Below are positions 10,355-19,041 of a stretch of 64,000 bases of DNA, one piece after another. A model generated the notes under the pieces. It saw nothing but the letters and a program-made list of their open reading frames with translations. It made no database searches and was not told the DNA's origin. Origin of the DNA: Mesostigma viride (Eukaryota; Streptophyta; Mesostigmatophyceae; Mesostigmatales; Mesostigmataceae); assembly GCA_009746045.1 (NCBI GenBank), contig RPFO01000078.1, positions 639,016 to 703,015 on the forward strand, in the 5' to 3' direction. Both the position numbers and the translations under genes were made by a program. Every line of letters starts with the position of its first letter. Positions within the stretch are counted from its first letter, which is position 1.

Positions 10355-11333
10355 TGTCGCGTCCGTGATCTATCACGTCCGCAATTCAGATTTTAGCGTA
10401 ATTCTGACGTCCGCAGCCTTGTGCGGGTTGCTATACCGCGGCCCGGTACTGACGCCGCGGATCTCAATTGTACTCACGCGCCAAGTCCGCTGAATTTGCT
10501 GACGGAACTTTTGGGCGGACCTGAATTTCACTGACATTCGTCACAAGGGCAGTTTGCCGAATGCTGGTACGCAGCAAGCCGGCGAGGCACTGAGCAGATG
10601 TGCAATTTCAGGATTTCAACGTGGGACACCAGACACAAATGCAAGGAAGCCCCAGGCGGTGCCTGGCATAGCCGATAGATTTGCCCTTGTATATTTGTGT
10701 TCGCTTGACAGATAAAGCTTGAAGTTTAGCTTGTCGGAAATTAGACAATGTTATGATTGGCTGATGTCTAAAGTGGCGTAGTGGCGCCAGCCGCCAGGCT
10801 TGAGCTTTGAGCAGTATAGAAGGATGAGCAACGAACCATGGTGGTCGTTGTTCGTCCGTTTCTCTCCCTCACAACTGGTTTGTTGTCTTCATGGGGTGAA
10901 ATAGTTCGAGCAGCCCGGAGCAGCCCCCGTGAGTGGTTGCATGCAGTCAGTTGCCATGAGGATGGACTGACGGATATGACAATGTATTGGTTTTGTTAAG
11001 AATGTGTGTAAGACTGAGAACGAGACAAGGGACAGGGCCTTCGGGCACCCTGGTCGTCGTTGGCAAGAATGCCAGTAGGAACTAGGTCGGGAACACACGC
11101 GCACTGCCGCCACAAGGGGCCTGCAGTGGCGTCAACCAAGGGACCTCACAGCTGCTCTTATAACTACAACATTACAACTCGACACTCTTTGTAATTCGTC
11201 ATGTATCTCATTGGAATTGAAATGTCTTTTGGTTGCTTTAATGATAAAGCATGGTCTCAAGAATCGGCTGGTTGGGCCGGATTGCCTGTCATGAGGGTGG
11301 CGGTGCCATAAAGGACCGCACCTTTCATTCTCA
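10355..11333 (+). repeat. 985-bp repeat unit, copy D, truncated at the right
   Basis: Follows CGCGACA plus GC, forming the same 18-bp palindrome as the A/B junction. It ends at CATTCTCA, a few bases short of the other copies, where chromovirus pol resumes. Confidence 0.88.
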
Positions 11334-11673
11334 TTCTTATCCTCCTCCTCGTTCTGTTTTACACCGTGTAGTTATCAAGGACGGTGCAGTTCCTACGCAC
11401 TCTCCGATGTATAGAATGGGCCCTACAGAATTAAAGGAACTAAAACAGATTTTAGTATCACTATTAGAAGCAGGATTGATAGAGCCTAGTAACTCCCCCT
11501 ATTCCGCTGGTGTCCTGTTAGTTCCTAAGCCAAATGGCAAGTTTCGCCTAGTTACTGATTATAGGAAGTTAAACGATATTACTGTGAAGTCTAAATACCC
11601 TCTACCTCGTATTGATGATATATTTAATAAAGTTAAAGGTTCTACCTGTTTCACAGTACTAGATTGTGCGGAT

Positions 11674-11778
11674 TAATTAATTAATTAATAAGCACGTGAC
11701 TGCGTCACGTGGGTGCCAATACAGAGTAAAGGAACCTTCAACCCTATATACACAGTGAGAAGGAGGGAGGGCGCCTAT
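11674..11778 (-). mobile_element. 105-bp retroposon-like insertion in RT with a (TAAT)n tail
   Basis: The RT motif LDCAD-GFWQL is split by 105 bp flanked by the perfect 9-bp duplication TGTGCGGAT (11665-11673 and 11779-11787). The insert begins TAATTAATTAATTAAT on the plus strand and has no terminal inverted repeat. Read on the minus strand it ends in a simple-repeat tail, the form of a short 5'-truncated LINE or SINE. The LINE at 19150-20241 has the same tail type. An internal near-palindrome (CACGTGACTGCGTCACGTG) follows the tail. Insert plus duplication is 114 bp, so the frame is kept, but TAA is introduced. Confidence 0.7.
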
Positions 11779-13070
11779 TGTGCGGATGGTTTTTGGCAAC
11801 TACGTATAGCTCCTGAGGATTGCCACAAAACCGCCTTTGCTACCCCTTTTGGGCACTATCAGTTTAGAGTAGCGGCTATGGGACTCTGTAACTCTCCTGC
11901 CTCTTTCCAAATGTTAATGAATGAAGTGCTTAGACCTGTTATGGGAAATTCCCACCTTCCTCAAGTGTCCTCTGATTTAAAGGATCCTTCCTTCTCCTCT
12001 GTTTCCTTATCTGAGCATGACCGTTCTTGTGCTCAAGCTTACTTAGATGATATCCTTATTTATTCTCCTGATTTTGAAACGCACCTACGTGATTTAAAGA
12101 AAGTACTAGAAATCATGGCTGAAAATTCTTTATGGGCGCGCCGTGCTAAAGTTCGCTCTGGTAGAAGTGTCCCATTCTTAGGGCACGTTCTGTCAGATGC
12201 CGGGGTTGCTACCGACCCGACAAGACTAAGTCAATTCAGGAATGGCCTACCCCTACCGACGTTAAAGGTGTACGTAGTTTCTAGGAATTGCTTCTTACTA
12301 TAGGCGTTTTATCCCGCGTTTCGCAACTATAGCAGCCCCTATTAATCATCTATTAAAGAAGGATATCCCCTTTGTTTGGAGTAGTGAATGTCAGTCGGCT
12401 TTTCAGTGTCTAAAATCCCTACTCCTCTCCCCTCCCGTACTCATCCTACCGGATACTACTAAACCCTTTGTTGTAGCTACAGATGCTAGCAAGGTAGCTA
12501 TAGGGGGCGTCCTTCTCCAGGATCAGGGTCAGGGCTTACAGCCAATCGAGTATATCTCTAGGACAATGCTTCCTGCGGAGCGTAACTATCCCGTACACCA
12601 GCAAGAACTATTAGCTGTGGTGTATTGTTGCCACGCGTGGCAGCACTTCTTAAAGGTGCTCAATTTGATGTTTGTCTGAATGAACCCTGTGAGCTTGATC
12701 CTTATAGATTAGTTATCCAGACAGATCACCGCCCTCTTACCCATCTTCTCTCACAACCCAACCTTACCCCTCGTCAAGCGCGCTGGATGGAGTTTTTAGC
12801 ACAGTTCTCCCCTTTTAAACTTCAGTATGTTAAGGGTGTAGATAACATAGTACCAGATGCACTCTCCCGTCGTGCAGATTACTCCTTTTTCGAGGACCTT
12901 GATGTTCTCAATACTACTCTAGTTCCTACTACTATGGGTGTAACCCCGTATGGTGAACTACCTGATGATGAATCCTATGCCTACCTCTTTCATACAGCTG
13001 TTCGCATGCCTGATCTCCTTTCTCACGTAGGACTCTCTCTCCCGTGTGAGGCCCTTCCTGTGGTCTCGGT

Positions 13071-13080
13071 GGGGGGGAGG
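13071..13080 (+). promoter_or_regulatory. Second G7AGG run, at the RNase H to integrase frame change
   Basis: The same decamer as at 8081 lies in the 13050-13116 interval where the RNase H frame and the integrase frame (one base back) are both open. It could be a slippage site or central polypurine tract. Function is inference. Confidence 0.4.
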
Positions 13081-13226
13081 GGAAAAATAAAATTTCTATA
13101 CCGCTTAGCCATATAGCGACTAGGTCAGGAAAGTCTTATGAACACATAGTCCCTCTAGGACCTCCCCTTCTCTTTGGCAAGGCGGTAGGAGATCTCTTTA
13201 AACCTGTTCTGGATACCTCTGTAGCG

Positions 13227-14753
13227 ATGCCTACCTCTGATCTCGAACGTCTTATTAGTAGATTTACGGCCACTGAGCCGGAAGCATTAGCTGCCATTGC
13301 TGCCCATCCCCAACAATTAGGCAAGCACCCTTGTAAATTTGTAGGTGGATTTTTATATGTGCAGATAGCAGATTCTCCCCCTCAATGGCGCCTGTATGTC
13401 CCTCCTATCTGTCGCTCCTCCTTGCTCTTTGAGTTGCATGACTTAGCTGCTCACCAGGGTGGTAAACGGGTACGGGACCTAGTAGCCCGCTCTTACTACT
13501 GGCCTTCCCTTTTAAAGGATGTAGATGAGTATGTTAGAACCTGTCAATCTTGCCAGGAGATGAAACCCAACAATGTAGGACAGATAGCAGAGCCTAGGAC
13601 CTTACCTGATCCCATCATGCCGTGGGACTCCATTATGATGGATTTTGTAGGACCTTTTAGGAAGAATGATAGAGGTAACGCCCAGATCCTTGTTTTTGTA
13701 GATCGTTTTACTCGTATGTGTCATCTCGTGCCGTGTCCCTTAGAACTCACCGCACGCGATTGCGCACGCCTATACCTTAATAACGTATATAGATATCATG
13801 GTTTGAGTAGGCAGTTTATTAGTGATAAGGATAAGTTATTTACTTCTGATTTTTGGCAGCAGTTCTTCGCTGCTATCGGTACCAAGGTCACCTTCGGTAC
13901 TGCCTACCACTCCTCCTCGTCTCATTTAGTAGAACGTTTGAATAGGGTAGTGGAAGAAGCTCTGCGTCACTATGTGAATGGCTCTGGGAGTGATTGGGAG
14001 GATTACCTATGTTTGGTAGAGTTTTCCCTTAACAACTGCCCTCAGGCTGCGCATGGTTATACGCCCTTCTTCCTAGATACTGGTAGACAACCTCTTACCC
14101 CTACCTCTCTCTTAGCTAGTCCTTTAAGGGACAAGGATGATGTGTCCCGGGATACTGTAGAAGGTGTGCAGGCGTTATTAGATAAGATGAAGAATGCACA
14201 CGACAACGCTATTGCAGGGTACCATAGGGCGCAGGCCAAATACCTTGCTAGGTTGCGTGCCTCATTAGATAGAAGAGCACCTGAGATAGAAATAGGAGAT
14301 TTAGTCTTAGTAGAAGGCCCCCGTGTTGGCCGCTTCGCTCATAAGTTCGAAGCTGAACTGAAAGTGAAACTTAGGCCCGCCTTCTTAGGACCCTTCCGTG
14401 TGTTGTCTAGAGTAGGTAATTTTCTGTATGAGATAGATATTCCTACCTCTTGGCAGACCCACTCTCGCACCTTTCATAGAAGCCAGCTGAAGCTCTATCA
14501 TCAGAGCACGTTCGCTGGTAGAGAATTAGCCCCTGCCCCTTTAGAGCATAACCCGGATACTGGTGAGGTAGAGGATGAGGTAGAGGGTATCGTGGCCCAT
14601 AGAGATATCAAAAAAGGCCGCGGTACCCAGCGCCAGTATAAGGTGAAGTGGATGTATGCTCGTAGTGAGGTAGATAAGGTCTGGTATACTGAGAGTGAGC
14701 TAGATGGGTGTAGTCGCCTGCTGCAGGAGTATAAAACCCTGCATAAGCTCTAG
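13227..14753 (+). CDS. int: Chromovirus integrase with C-terminal chromodomain
   Basis: The 508-residue frame is intact; it is open from 13050 and the first ATG is at 13227. Zinc-binding domain: H71-X4-H76 and C106-X2-C109. Catalytic core: D139, D200 and E236, with the classical 35-residue gap between the last two. After a GPF/SH3-like region (GPFRVLSRVGNFLYEI) the C-terminus carries a chromodomain (VEGIVAHRDIKKGRG, then YKVKWMYARSE and VWYTESEL). The enzyme would insert element DNA into chromosomes, and the chromodomain would steer it to particular chromatin marks. The usual DGQTE around the catalytic Glu is SSHLVE here, a mild oddity. It lies in a different frame from RNase H, linked by the G7AGG overlap. 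Confidence 0.93.
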   Translation: MPTSDLERLISRFTATEPEALAAIAAHPQQLGKHPCKFVGGFLYVQIADSPPQWRLYVPPICRSSLLFELHDLAAHQGGKRVRDLVARSYYWPSLLKDVDEYVRTCQSCQEMKPNNVGQIAEPRTLPDPIMPWDSIMMDFVGPFRKNDRGNAQILVFVDRFTRMCHLVPCPLELTARDCARLYLNNVYRYHGLSRQFISDKDKLFTSDFWQQFFAAIGTKVTFGTAYHSSSSHLVERLNRVVEEALRHYVNGSGSDWEDYLCLVEFSLNNCPQAAHGYTPFFLDTGRQPLTPTSLLASPLRDKDDVSRDTVEGVQALLDKMKNAHDNAIAGYHRAQAKYLARLRASLDRRAPEIEIGDLVLVEGPRVGRFAHKFEAELKVKLRPAFLGPFRVLSRVGNFLYEIDIPTSWQTHSRTFHRSQLKLYHQSTFAGRELAPAPLEHNPDTGEVEDEVEGIVAHRDIKKGRGTQRQYKVKWMYARSEVDKVWYTESELDGCSRLLQEYKTLHKL

Positions 14754-14829
14754 TTGTAGACCTTCTCCTCTCTTATGTTATGTCTGCTGTCGACGGATGG
14801 TTGGTTGTCCCCTCCCCTCCGCAGCCGTC

Positions 14830-15306
14830 ATGTCAGAGCCTACCCCTCCGGCTGAGAGCTCGCTGCCGTCCCCGCCCCCACCGGACCCTGAGCTGTATTT
14901 CGAGGCCCTTCCGGGCCGCTGGGTGTCGCGATCAAGTTACCCGGGTGGCGTTGTGCAGCCGGCCCTTCAGGCCCAACATGCGGGCTTAGTCAGGGCGGCC
15001 CTCTTCGGGGTCACGTGGTATGGTCCTTCCCCTGATGAGCCGCACCAGCTTGTCCTGCACGGGTTCGACGATGCCGGACACTGTTTGTTGGGGTGTGGTT
15101 CCAGCTGTCCCGCCTTGGGACAGATAGATGCGGTTCTCCGGTGCTGCCGTGTGTTCTCCTACCTCTCTACCCCTGTGGGCCGTACCTGCCTACGGGAGGT
15201 GTTCCCTTGGCTTCCGGCTGAGGGTGATGCTGAGGTAGATGAGAACCCCTGCGACCTTTTACGGGCCGTAGAATTCATGGAGATAGCTGATCAGTCGGCG
15301 GACTAG
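14830..15306 (+). CDS. Accessory ORF 1 downstream of chromovirus integrase
   Basis: The frame is open from 14704 but the likely start is ATG 14830 (MSEPTPPAESS), giving about 158 residues. The first 25 residues are Pro/Ser-rich; the rest has several Cys and aromatic residues. I do not recognise it. It follows pol in the same orientation and has higher GC than gag or pol. It could be a third-gene product of the element or captured host sequence. Confidence 0.45.
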   Translation: MSEPTPPAESSLPSPPPPDPELYFEALPGRWVSRSSYPGGVVQPALQAQHAGLVRAALFGVTWYGPSPDEPHQLVLHGFDDAGHCLLGCGSSCPALGQIDAVLRCCRVFSYLSTPVGRTCLREVFPWLPAEGDAEVDENPCDLLRAVEFMEIADQSAD

Positions 15307-15472
15307 CGGTTAGTGGTCCTGCCCCTTCGGGCGCCCCAGCCGAGGTACATTATACTCCAGATTATTCTGCCTCGAGCGCTGCGTCCGCCTCCTCGGCGTC
15401 TGTTCCTCCCTCTCCGGTCCCGTCGTCCCCTCGGTCGACCCGGGTGTTGCAGTAGAGCCTACCCCTTCGGGT

Positions 15473-16408
15473 TTGCCTGATCCTCTTTCGGCGACGGTCT
15501 CGGCTATGCAGGCTCAGATCCAGTCCCTGACCACGGCGTTCGGGGCCTTCCTGGCGGCCCAAGCGCAGACTCCGGCCACGCCAGGTGGGGTGTCTGTGGT
15601 GTCCGCGCCCCCTACCCCTTCGGTTGCTTCGGCACCTGTGGTTTCGCCGGCGCCCCCTACCCCTTCGGTTGCTGCGGCTCCGACACCTCCGGTTGCCTCC
15701 GTGCCTGCGGCCGACGTTCCCGCGCCTCGGCGCGAGTCTTCAGCCCCTTCGGCTGTGCCCGCCGTCGCCCCCTCTGGGCCGTCCGCTGCGCCCTCACAGC
15801 CAGTTCGTGGTTTCTTCAGCGACACGGGCGATCATCCCAGGCTTTGGGAGGGTGGTCCCCCGCAGAGGATCCCGGTGCCCGACTGGAGCTTGGATGGTAA
15901 CCAATCTTATGCCGGGCTGCCTGTCCCTACGGGCCCTATCTTCAATATGTGGCCTGAGGGTGCACCGGCAACGGAGACCGGCGCGCCTGCGTCGATGGCG
16001 GGTCCGTCACGGCCCTCTCTGGCTTCGGGTCCGGCGCGACCTCCTGTTTTACCAGTGCCCCCTGCGTCGGTGTCGGCTCCTGCCCCTGCGTCGGCCCCTG
16101 CTTCGGTCCCTGCTCCTTCGGCCTCGCGGTCTTGGCCGCGGTTGTTCGGTCCACCGGTCAGGATCCTCGCGTCACCCGCGCTGCCGATTCCCTCCGGGAG
16201 TTGTCCCAGGGTGATCGGGACAGGGCCCCTTCTGTGGTGCATGCGACGCCGGAGTCGCGCGACACGCCCATTCCTGGGTATGGTATGTCCGCACTCGCCT
16301 GCCGACAGTGTGACCTGCCGCGCGCCTCTGCTGAGCTTGCCATCTCCCCATGTCCTACGGGTTCTCCCAGGTGTGTCGGGCGCCTCGGGATCGTGGCCTA
16401 CCCATTGA
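15473..16408 (+). CDS. Accessory ORF 2, Ala/Pro/Val low-complexity protein
   Basis: A 311-residue frame. The start is uncertain because the same protein style continues upstream in another frame (about 15310-15470), which hints at a frame slip. The first 35 residues could form a short helix (SAMQAQIQSLTTAFGAFLAAQ-like). The rest is dominated by repeats of Pro, Ala, Ser and Val. Past about 16132 another frame gives a more ordinary composition (AADSLRELSQGDRDRAPSV), so a second slip is likely. No domain is recognised. Low-complexity GC-rich DNA produces long spurious frames, so confidence is modest. Confidence 0.35.
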   Translation: MPDPLSATVSAMQAQIQSLTTAFGAFLAAQAQTPATPGGVSVVSAPPTPSVASAPVVSPAPPTPSVAAAPTPPVASVPAADVPAPRRESSAPSAVPAVAPSGPSAAPSQPVRGFFSDTGDHPRLWEGGPPQRIPVPDWSLDGNQSYAGLPVPTGPIFNMWPEGAPATETGAPASMAGPSRPSLASGPARPPVLPVPPASVSAPAPASAPASVPAPSASRSWPRLFGPPVRILASPALPIPSGSCPRVIGTGPLLWCMRRRSRATRPFLGMVCPHSPADSVTCRAPLLSLPSPHVLRVLPGVSGASGSWPTH

Positions 16409-16429
16409 GACTGATCGGCCTCCTTCGAC

Positions 16430-16588
16430 ATGGTTATTTTAGCTGATCCGGTGTTCGAGGGTGAGATCCTGGTCCGGCGCGTTCTGTATCGCTGGGCTAG
16501 GCGCCACAACGACTTGGACACCTACGGTGGGTTCCAGTGGGCTTACCCTCCCCTCTGGGCATTATGGCTTCGGATGCCCTTACAGTAG
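16430..16588 (+). CDS. Small accessory ORF overlapping the next
   Basis: ATG 16430 to TAG 16588, about 52 residues (MVILADPVFEGEILVRR and so on), with several Trp and Tyr and a balanced composition. It overlaps the following ORF by 25 bases in another frame, so both may be parts of one frameshifted gene. Not recognised. Confidence 0.3.
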   Translation: MVILADPVFEGEILVRRVLYRWARRHNDLDTYGGFQWAYPPLWALWLRMPLQ

Positions 16589-17136
16589 AGTTTCCTGCGG
16601 TGCCGGGTGCGGCGTACACTACGGTCCTCCAGCCCATCCTTGAGTGGGATGCCCGTCGCCCGGCGCCTATCCCGGGCCAGGGTCTAGACTCCCGCGGTCA
16701 CCCTCCTCCTCGGGCCAGCGACTACCTAGAGACATTCGGGTCGCGACAGTGTGTTCGTCGGTGGCGCTCCCGCGAGGTTCGGCACATCCGGTTGTGGCCG
16801 TCCAACGTGGAGCCCCTGGTGGACCTGTTCTTCCCGACGGGTATGCGCCCTCGGATCCGGTACCATCGCCTCCTCCTGCGGGCCCTTTGCCTGATCGCGG
16901 TAGAGCCTTTCCTTCGCCTCTTTGCCTGTGGCTTTCTGGACTGGGCCCGTGGCCAGGTCGTCCTCACGCAGCATAGGTATTACTGGGCCTTCCTGGGCCT
17001 CTTTCCTGACGGCGTGTGGGCCGATGTTTTCCTCACTGTAGATAGGCATGACAATGTCGAGGATGTGGCCCACTACCAGGCCTACCTGGAGGTCCTGCTG
17101 GCCTCTCGTGGCACTTATCAGACGGATGGCCACTAG
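16564..17136 (+). CDS. Accessory ORF 3 before the 3' LTR
   Basis: The ATG at 16564 (MASDALTVEFPAV) gives 190 residues; the frame is open from 16537. Its composition looks like a folded protein: charged N-terminal half, then a hydrophobic Leu/Phe/Ala stretch (about residues 110-140, LLLRALCLIAVEPFLRLF) that could be a buried helix or one membrane span. Not recognised. Its place between integrase and LTR is where some Ty3 lineages carry an extra gene, but I see no envelope features such as a signal peptide or furin-like site. Confidence 0.4.
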   Translation: MASDALTVEFPAVPGAAYTTVLQPILEWDARRPAPIPGQGLDSRGHPPPRASDYLETFGSRQCVRRWRSREVRHIRLWPSNVEPLVDLFFPTGMRPRIRYHRLLLRALCLIAVEPFLRLFACGFLDWARGQVVLTQHRYYWAFLGLFPDGVWADVFLTVDRHDNVEDVAHYQAYLEVLLASRGTYQTDGH

Positions 17137-17498
17137 ATAGAGGGCCTTAGGCCCGACCTGAGGGTGTTGTCCCTCCGGTATATAGAGTCGCCCTCATATT
17201 CTGGCCAGTTGGTTGGCTGTTCTTGGTCCTTAGCGCTGATGTGTTTACTCTGTGTGTCCTGCCCAGTGCCGTCCCCCCGGCCAGGACTCCGTTCCAGGCA
17301 GTTAGGGGAACCTCCCACCAGGCTTGGTGCTGGCTAACCCTACACCACCCGGCGTGGTGGTGGAGACCGTGTGAACTATTGGTGCTTTGTATCTGGGATG
17401 GTCTATCGATTGTGTTGGTATGTGCTGGGTGCATTAGGTTTTTCCTACCCCTTTGGTTCCCTCCTCTCTGCGTAGGGAGAGGGCTCCCTACCTTTTGT
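17137..17498 (+). other. Chromovirus 3' untranslated stretch
   Basis: No ORF worth reporting. It leads into the polypurine tract. Confidence 0.6.
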
Positions 17499-17509
17499 GG
17501 GGGGGGAGG
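17499..17509 (+). other. Polypurine tract of the chromovirus
   Basis: A run of eight G followed by AGG immediately precedes the 3' LTR TG, the expected place for the plus-strand primer. Confidence 0.85.
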
Positions 17510-18080
17510 TGTTACGTCGCGTAACAATTCGTTGTAGTTACGGACGTAAATTAGGTCCTTGGCCTCGGTTGTTCCTAGGTTACGTGCAGTTCTAGTTTGG
17601 ACATGATTGTCCCCGTAACAGTACTGTGGTATATTGGGTGCCTTTGGGCGCCGCGCCGCGTACTATATTAGTGGTCCTTATCCTTTTGTAGAATGTAGTG
17701 GACCGGCGTGCATCTGTGCACCTGCCTGTGTTTCTGTGTTTCTGCAGGCGAGGGCCAGGTCGGCCCGAGCCTGTTGGACCGTTGGTGACCATTTATGCAC
17801 GTTCCACTCCTTGTGTGGTCACTCGGCGTGTGTTAAATGAATTAACACATATAGGCTTGGGTCACGGCAGTTTAGTTGTGTTTCCTTCCTCTTTTCCTGG
17901 AGTAAACGGGTTTGATTAAATGGCCTATGGCATATTACAGTAGTACATATGTAAATGCATTGAGATCTGGTTCGTCTCGGTCGTCTTTCGCTAGGGGTGT
18001 AAATAGAAGCGGCCTCACTAGTTTAGGTAGTATCAGGACCGGTAGAGGTAGAGGTGGCGGCCGAGGCTTGCGGCGTAACA
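17510..18080 (+). repeat. 3' LTR of the chromovirus
   Basis: 571 bp, identical to 1875-2445 except for one transition. It is followed directly by the CCTTG duplication (18081-18085). Confidence 0.95.
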
Positions 18081-18379
18081 CCTTGCTGGCCCACTGCACG
18101 GTCCCCTAGTTATTGCTGGCCTTTTTACCATGTATAATTACTTGCATCAAAGAAGTGAAGGCACCCAAGTAAACATAACCAATATAAAGCCACATATATA
18201 CACATACACACAATTATGCATGCGCACGTTTACATTCTCAGTATTACATGCAATACATCGATCGTGTCCACAATGTCCACCGTATAGAGTATAGCCGAGG
18301 GTAGGGCAACCTTGGATTATGTCCAAAACAGTGTTAAAAACATGTGGATTGATGGTGGGTGTCTTAAAATGTGTAAAAT
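18081..18379. other. Non-coding flank of the chromovirus
   Basis: Starts with the target duplication and the second half of the target repeat (18084-18121), then AT-rich sequence. No gene seen. Confidence 0.5.
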
Positions 18380-18500
18380 CAGAGTATTCTGAGTGTGTCC
18401 GTACGATAACGTATAATATCGTATTATACCGTATCATACCGTATTATACATTATACTCCACCGTGACCGTATAACGCGTATAACGTACGATCTCACTCTG
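18380..18500. repeat. Degraded CGTATAAT-rich segment related to the hAT element at 61.3-62.8 kb
   Basis: It runs from CAGAGTATTCTG to a closing ACTCTG and is full of CGTATAAT/CGTATTATAC motifs like those inside both ends of the hAT element at 61287-62800. The outer CAGAGT/ACTCTG pairing fits a hAT terminus, but no 8-bp duplication flanks it, so it may be a decayed or rearranged copy. Confidence 0.4.
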
Positions 18501-19041
18501 CTGCTGAGCAGGCGTCATGCAGGTCATCGCCAAGCGACCAAGTGAAGTTCCCCAGCTTGACGAGCATCGAGAGAGGAACCTGGCTGTGGCGGCGCCAGAT
18601 GTCGCTGAAGGTGAGGAGCGCTCGTGGGGCCCACGAAGCAATGTCCCGTGATTTGGGCACGCACTGGGCTCCCTGCAGCGTCACTAGCTGCACGTCTTGT
18701 AGCTCCTGCCGTGCGAGGAGCTGGTATGTCCTGGAGCTTGCCGTGAAGAGACTCCAGGTTCTCCCGCGGTGCCATGTCCAAGTTCCTGAGGATGACTCGG
18801 CAGCGGTGGCGGTCGTGGTCGGTGGCCTCGTATCGCGCTTATCTTCCATCTCCTACAGCTTGGTGGCAATGCATGGCGGCATGTGGTGAAGTTTGCCTGG
18901 CTCTTCAGCAGGTCCGCCCAGGAGCGTGTCGAGAGGTCGATCATCACTATCCCTACCAGCAGATTGGGCGGCGATGGTGGCTGTTCGCTCGGTGCCCAAT
19001 CTCGGAGACCTGCGTGGCCACGGCCGGTCGGCCTCTACCAA
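18493..19041 (-). other. Unrecognised open frames, minus strand
   Basis: Overlapping frames of 85-118 residues, none with a start, splice pattern or domain I can defend. The GC-rich composition favours chance frames. It may be the flank into which the first Gag-family terminal repeat inserted. Confidence 0.2.

Larger units (their letters stand above)
8928..11333. mobile_element. Insertion 2 in pol: second copy of the nested element
   Basis: Unit C (8928-9911), spacer S' (9912-10354) and unit D (from 10355), then a clean return to pol. TTC is repeated at both edges (8925-8927 and 11334-11336). Removing the insertion and one TTC gives an uninterrupted RT frame (KTPSYPPPRSV). The left end is again TGTCGCG, as in insertion 1, but the right end is CATTCTCA, about 70 bp past the proposed primer-binding site. 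The two insertions thus share one terminus and differ at the other. Insert plus TTC is 2,409 bp, a multiple of three, but the insert carries stops. Confidence 0.7.
8068..13116 (+). pseudogene. pol: Chromovirus protease, reverse transcriptase and RNase H
   Basis: The frame opens at 8068, overlaps the end of gag and lies in the +1 frame relative to it. Protease: VLVDSGAASSFV near 8310, with LLGLDW further on. RT begins before insertion 2 (8928-11333) and resumes at 11334. It shows SPYSAGVLLVPKPNGKFR, LDCAD|GFWQL (split by a 105-bp insertion), the catalytic AYLDDILIYS at about 12037-12066 and FLGHVLS. RNase H shows FVVATDAS and QTDHRPLTHLL. Three single-base frame slips (about 12222, 12281 and 12650) and a TAA within the 105-bp insertion disable it. 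The protein would copy element RNA into DNA and mature the polyproteins. An extra stretch of about 28 residues precedes the YLDD motif. Confidence 0.9.
1875..18080 (+). mobile_element. Ty3/gypsy chromovirus-type LTR retrotransposon carrying three internal insertions
   Basis: The element is bounded by 571-bp LTRs beginning TG and ending CA and by the 5-bp duplication CCTTG (1870-1874 and 18081-18085). Just inside the 5' LTR is a primer-binding site, and a G-run polypurine tract precedes the 3' LTR. Order on the plus strand: leader ORF with a viroplasmin-like domain, Asn/Pro-rich ORF, gag with zinc knuckle, protease, RT, RNase H, integrase, chromodomain, then three unrecognised ORFs. RT-RH before integrase and the chromodomain identify a Ty3/gypsy chromovirus. 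Insertions at 4356-7275, 8928-11333 and 11674-11778 interrupt it; without them it is about 10.8 kb. I found one difference between the LTRs (position 1972), so integration was recent. The broken ORFs make this copy non-autonomous now. Confidence 0.95.

Noticed and set aside
15507-16521. Minus-strand Gly/Ala/Thr-rich ORFs opposite accessory ORF 2
   Set aside because: Mirror frames of GC-rich low-complexity DNA; composition shows no protein-like signal.
18380-18500. Intact 121-bp hAT MITE
   Set aside because: CAGAGT/ACTCTG ends and the shared arrays are suggestive, but the flanking octamers (TGTAAAAT and CTGCTGAG) do not match.
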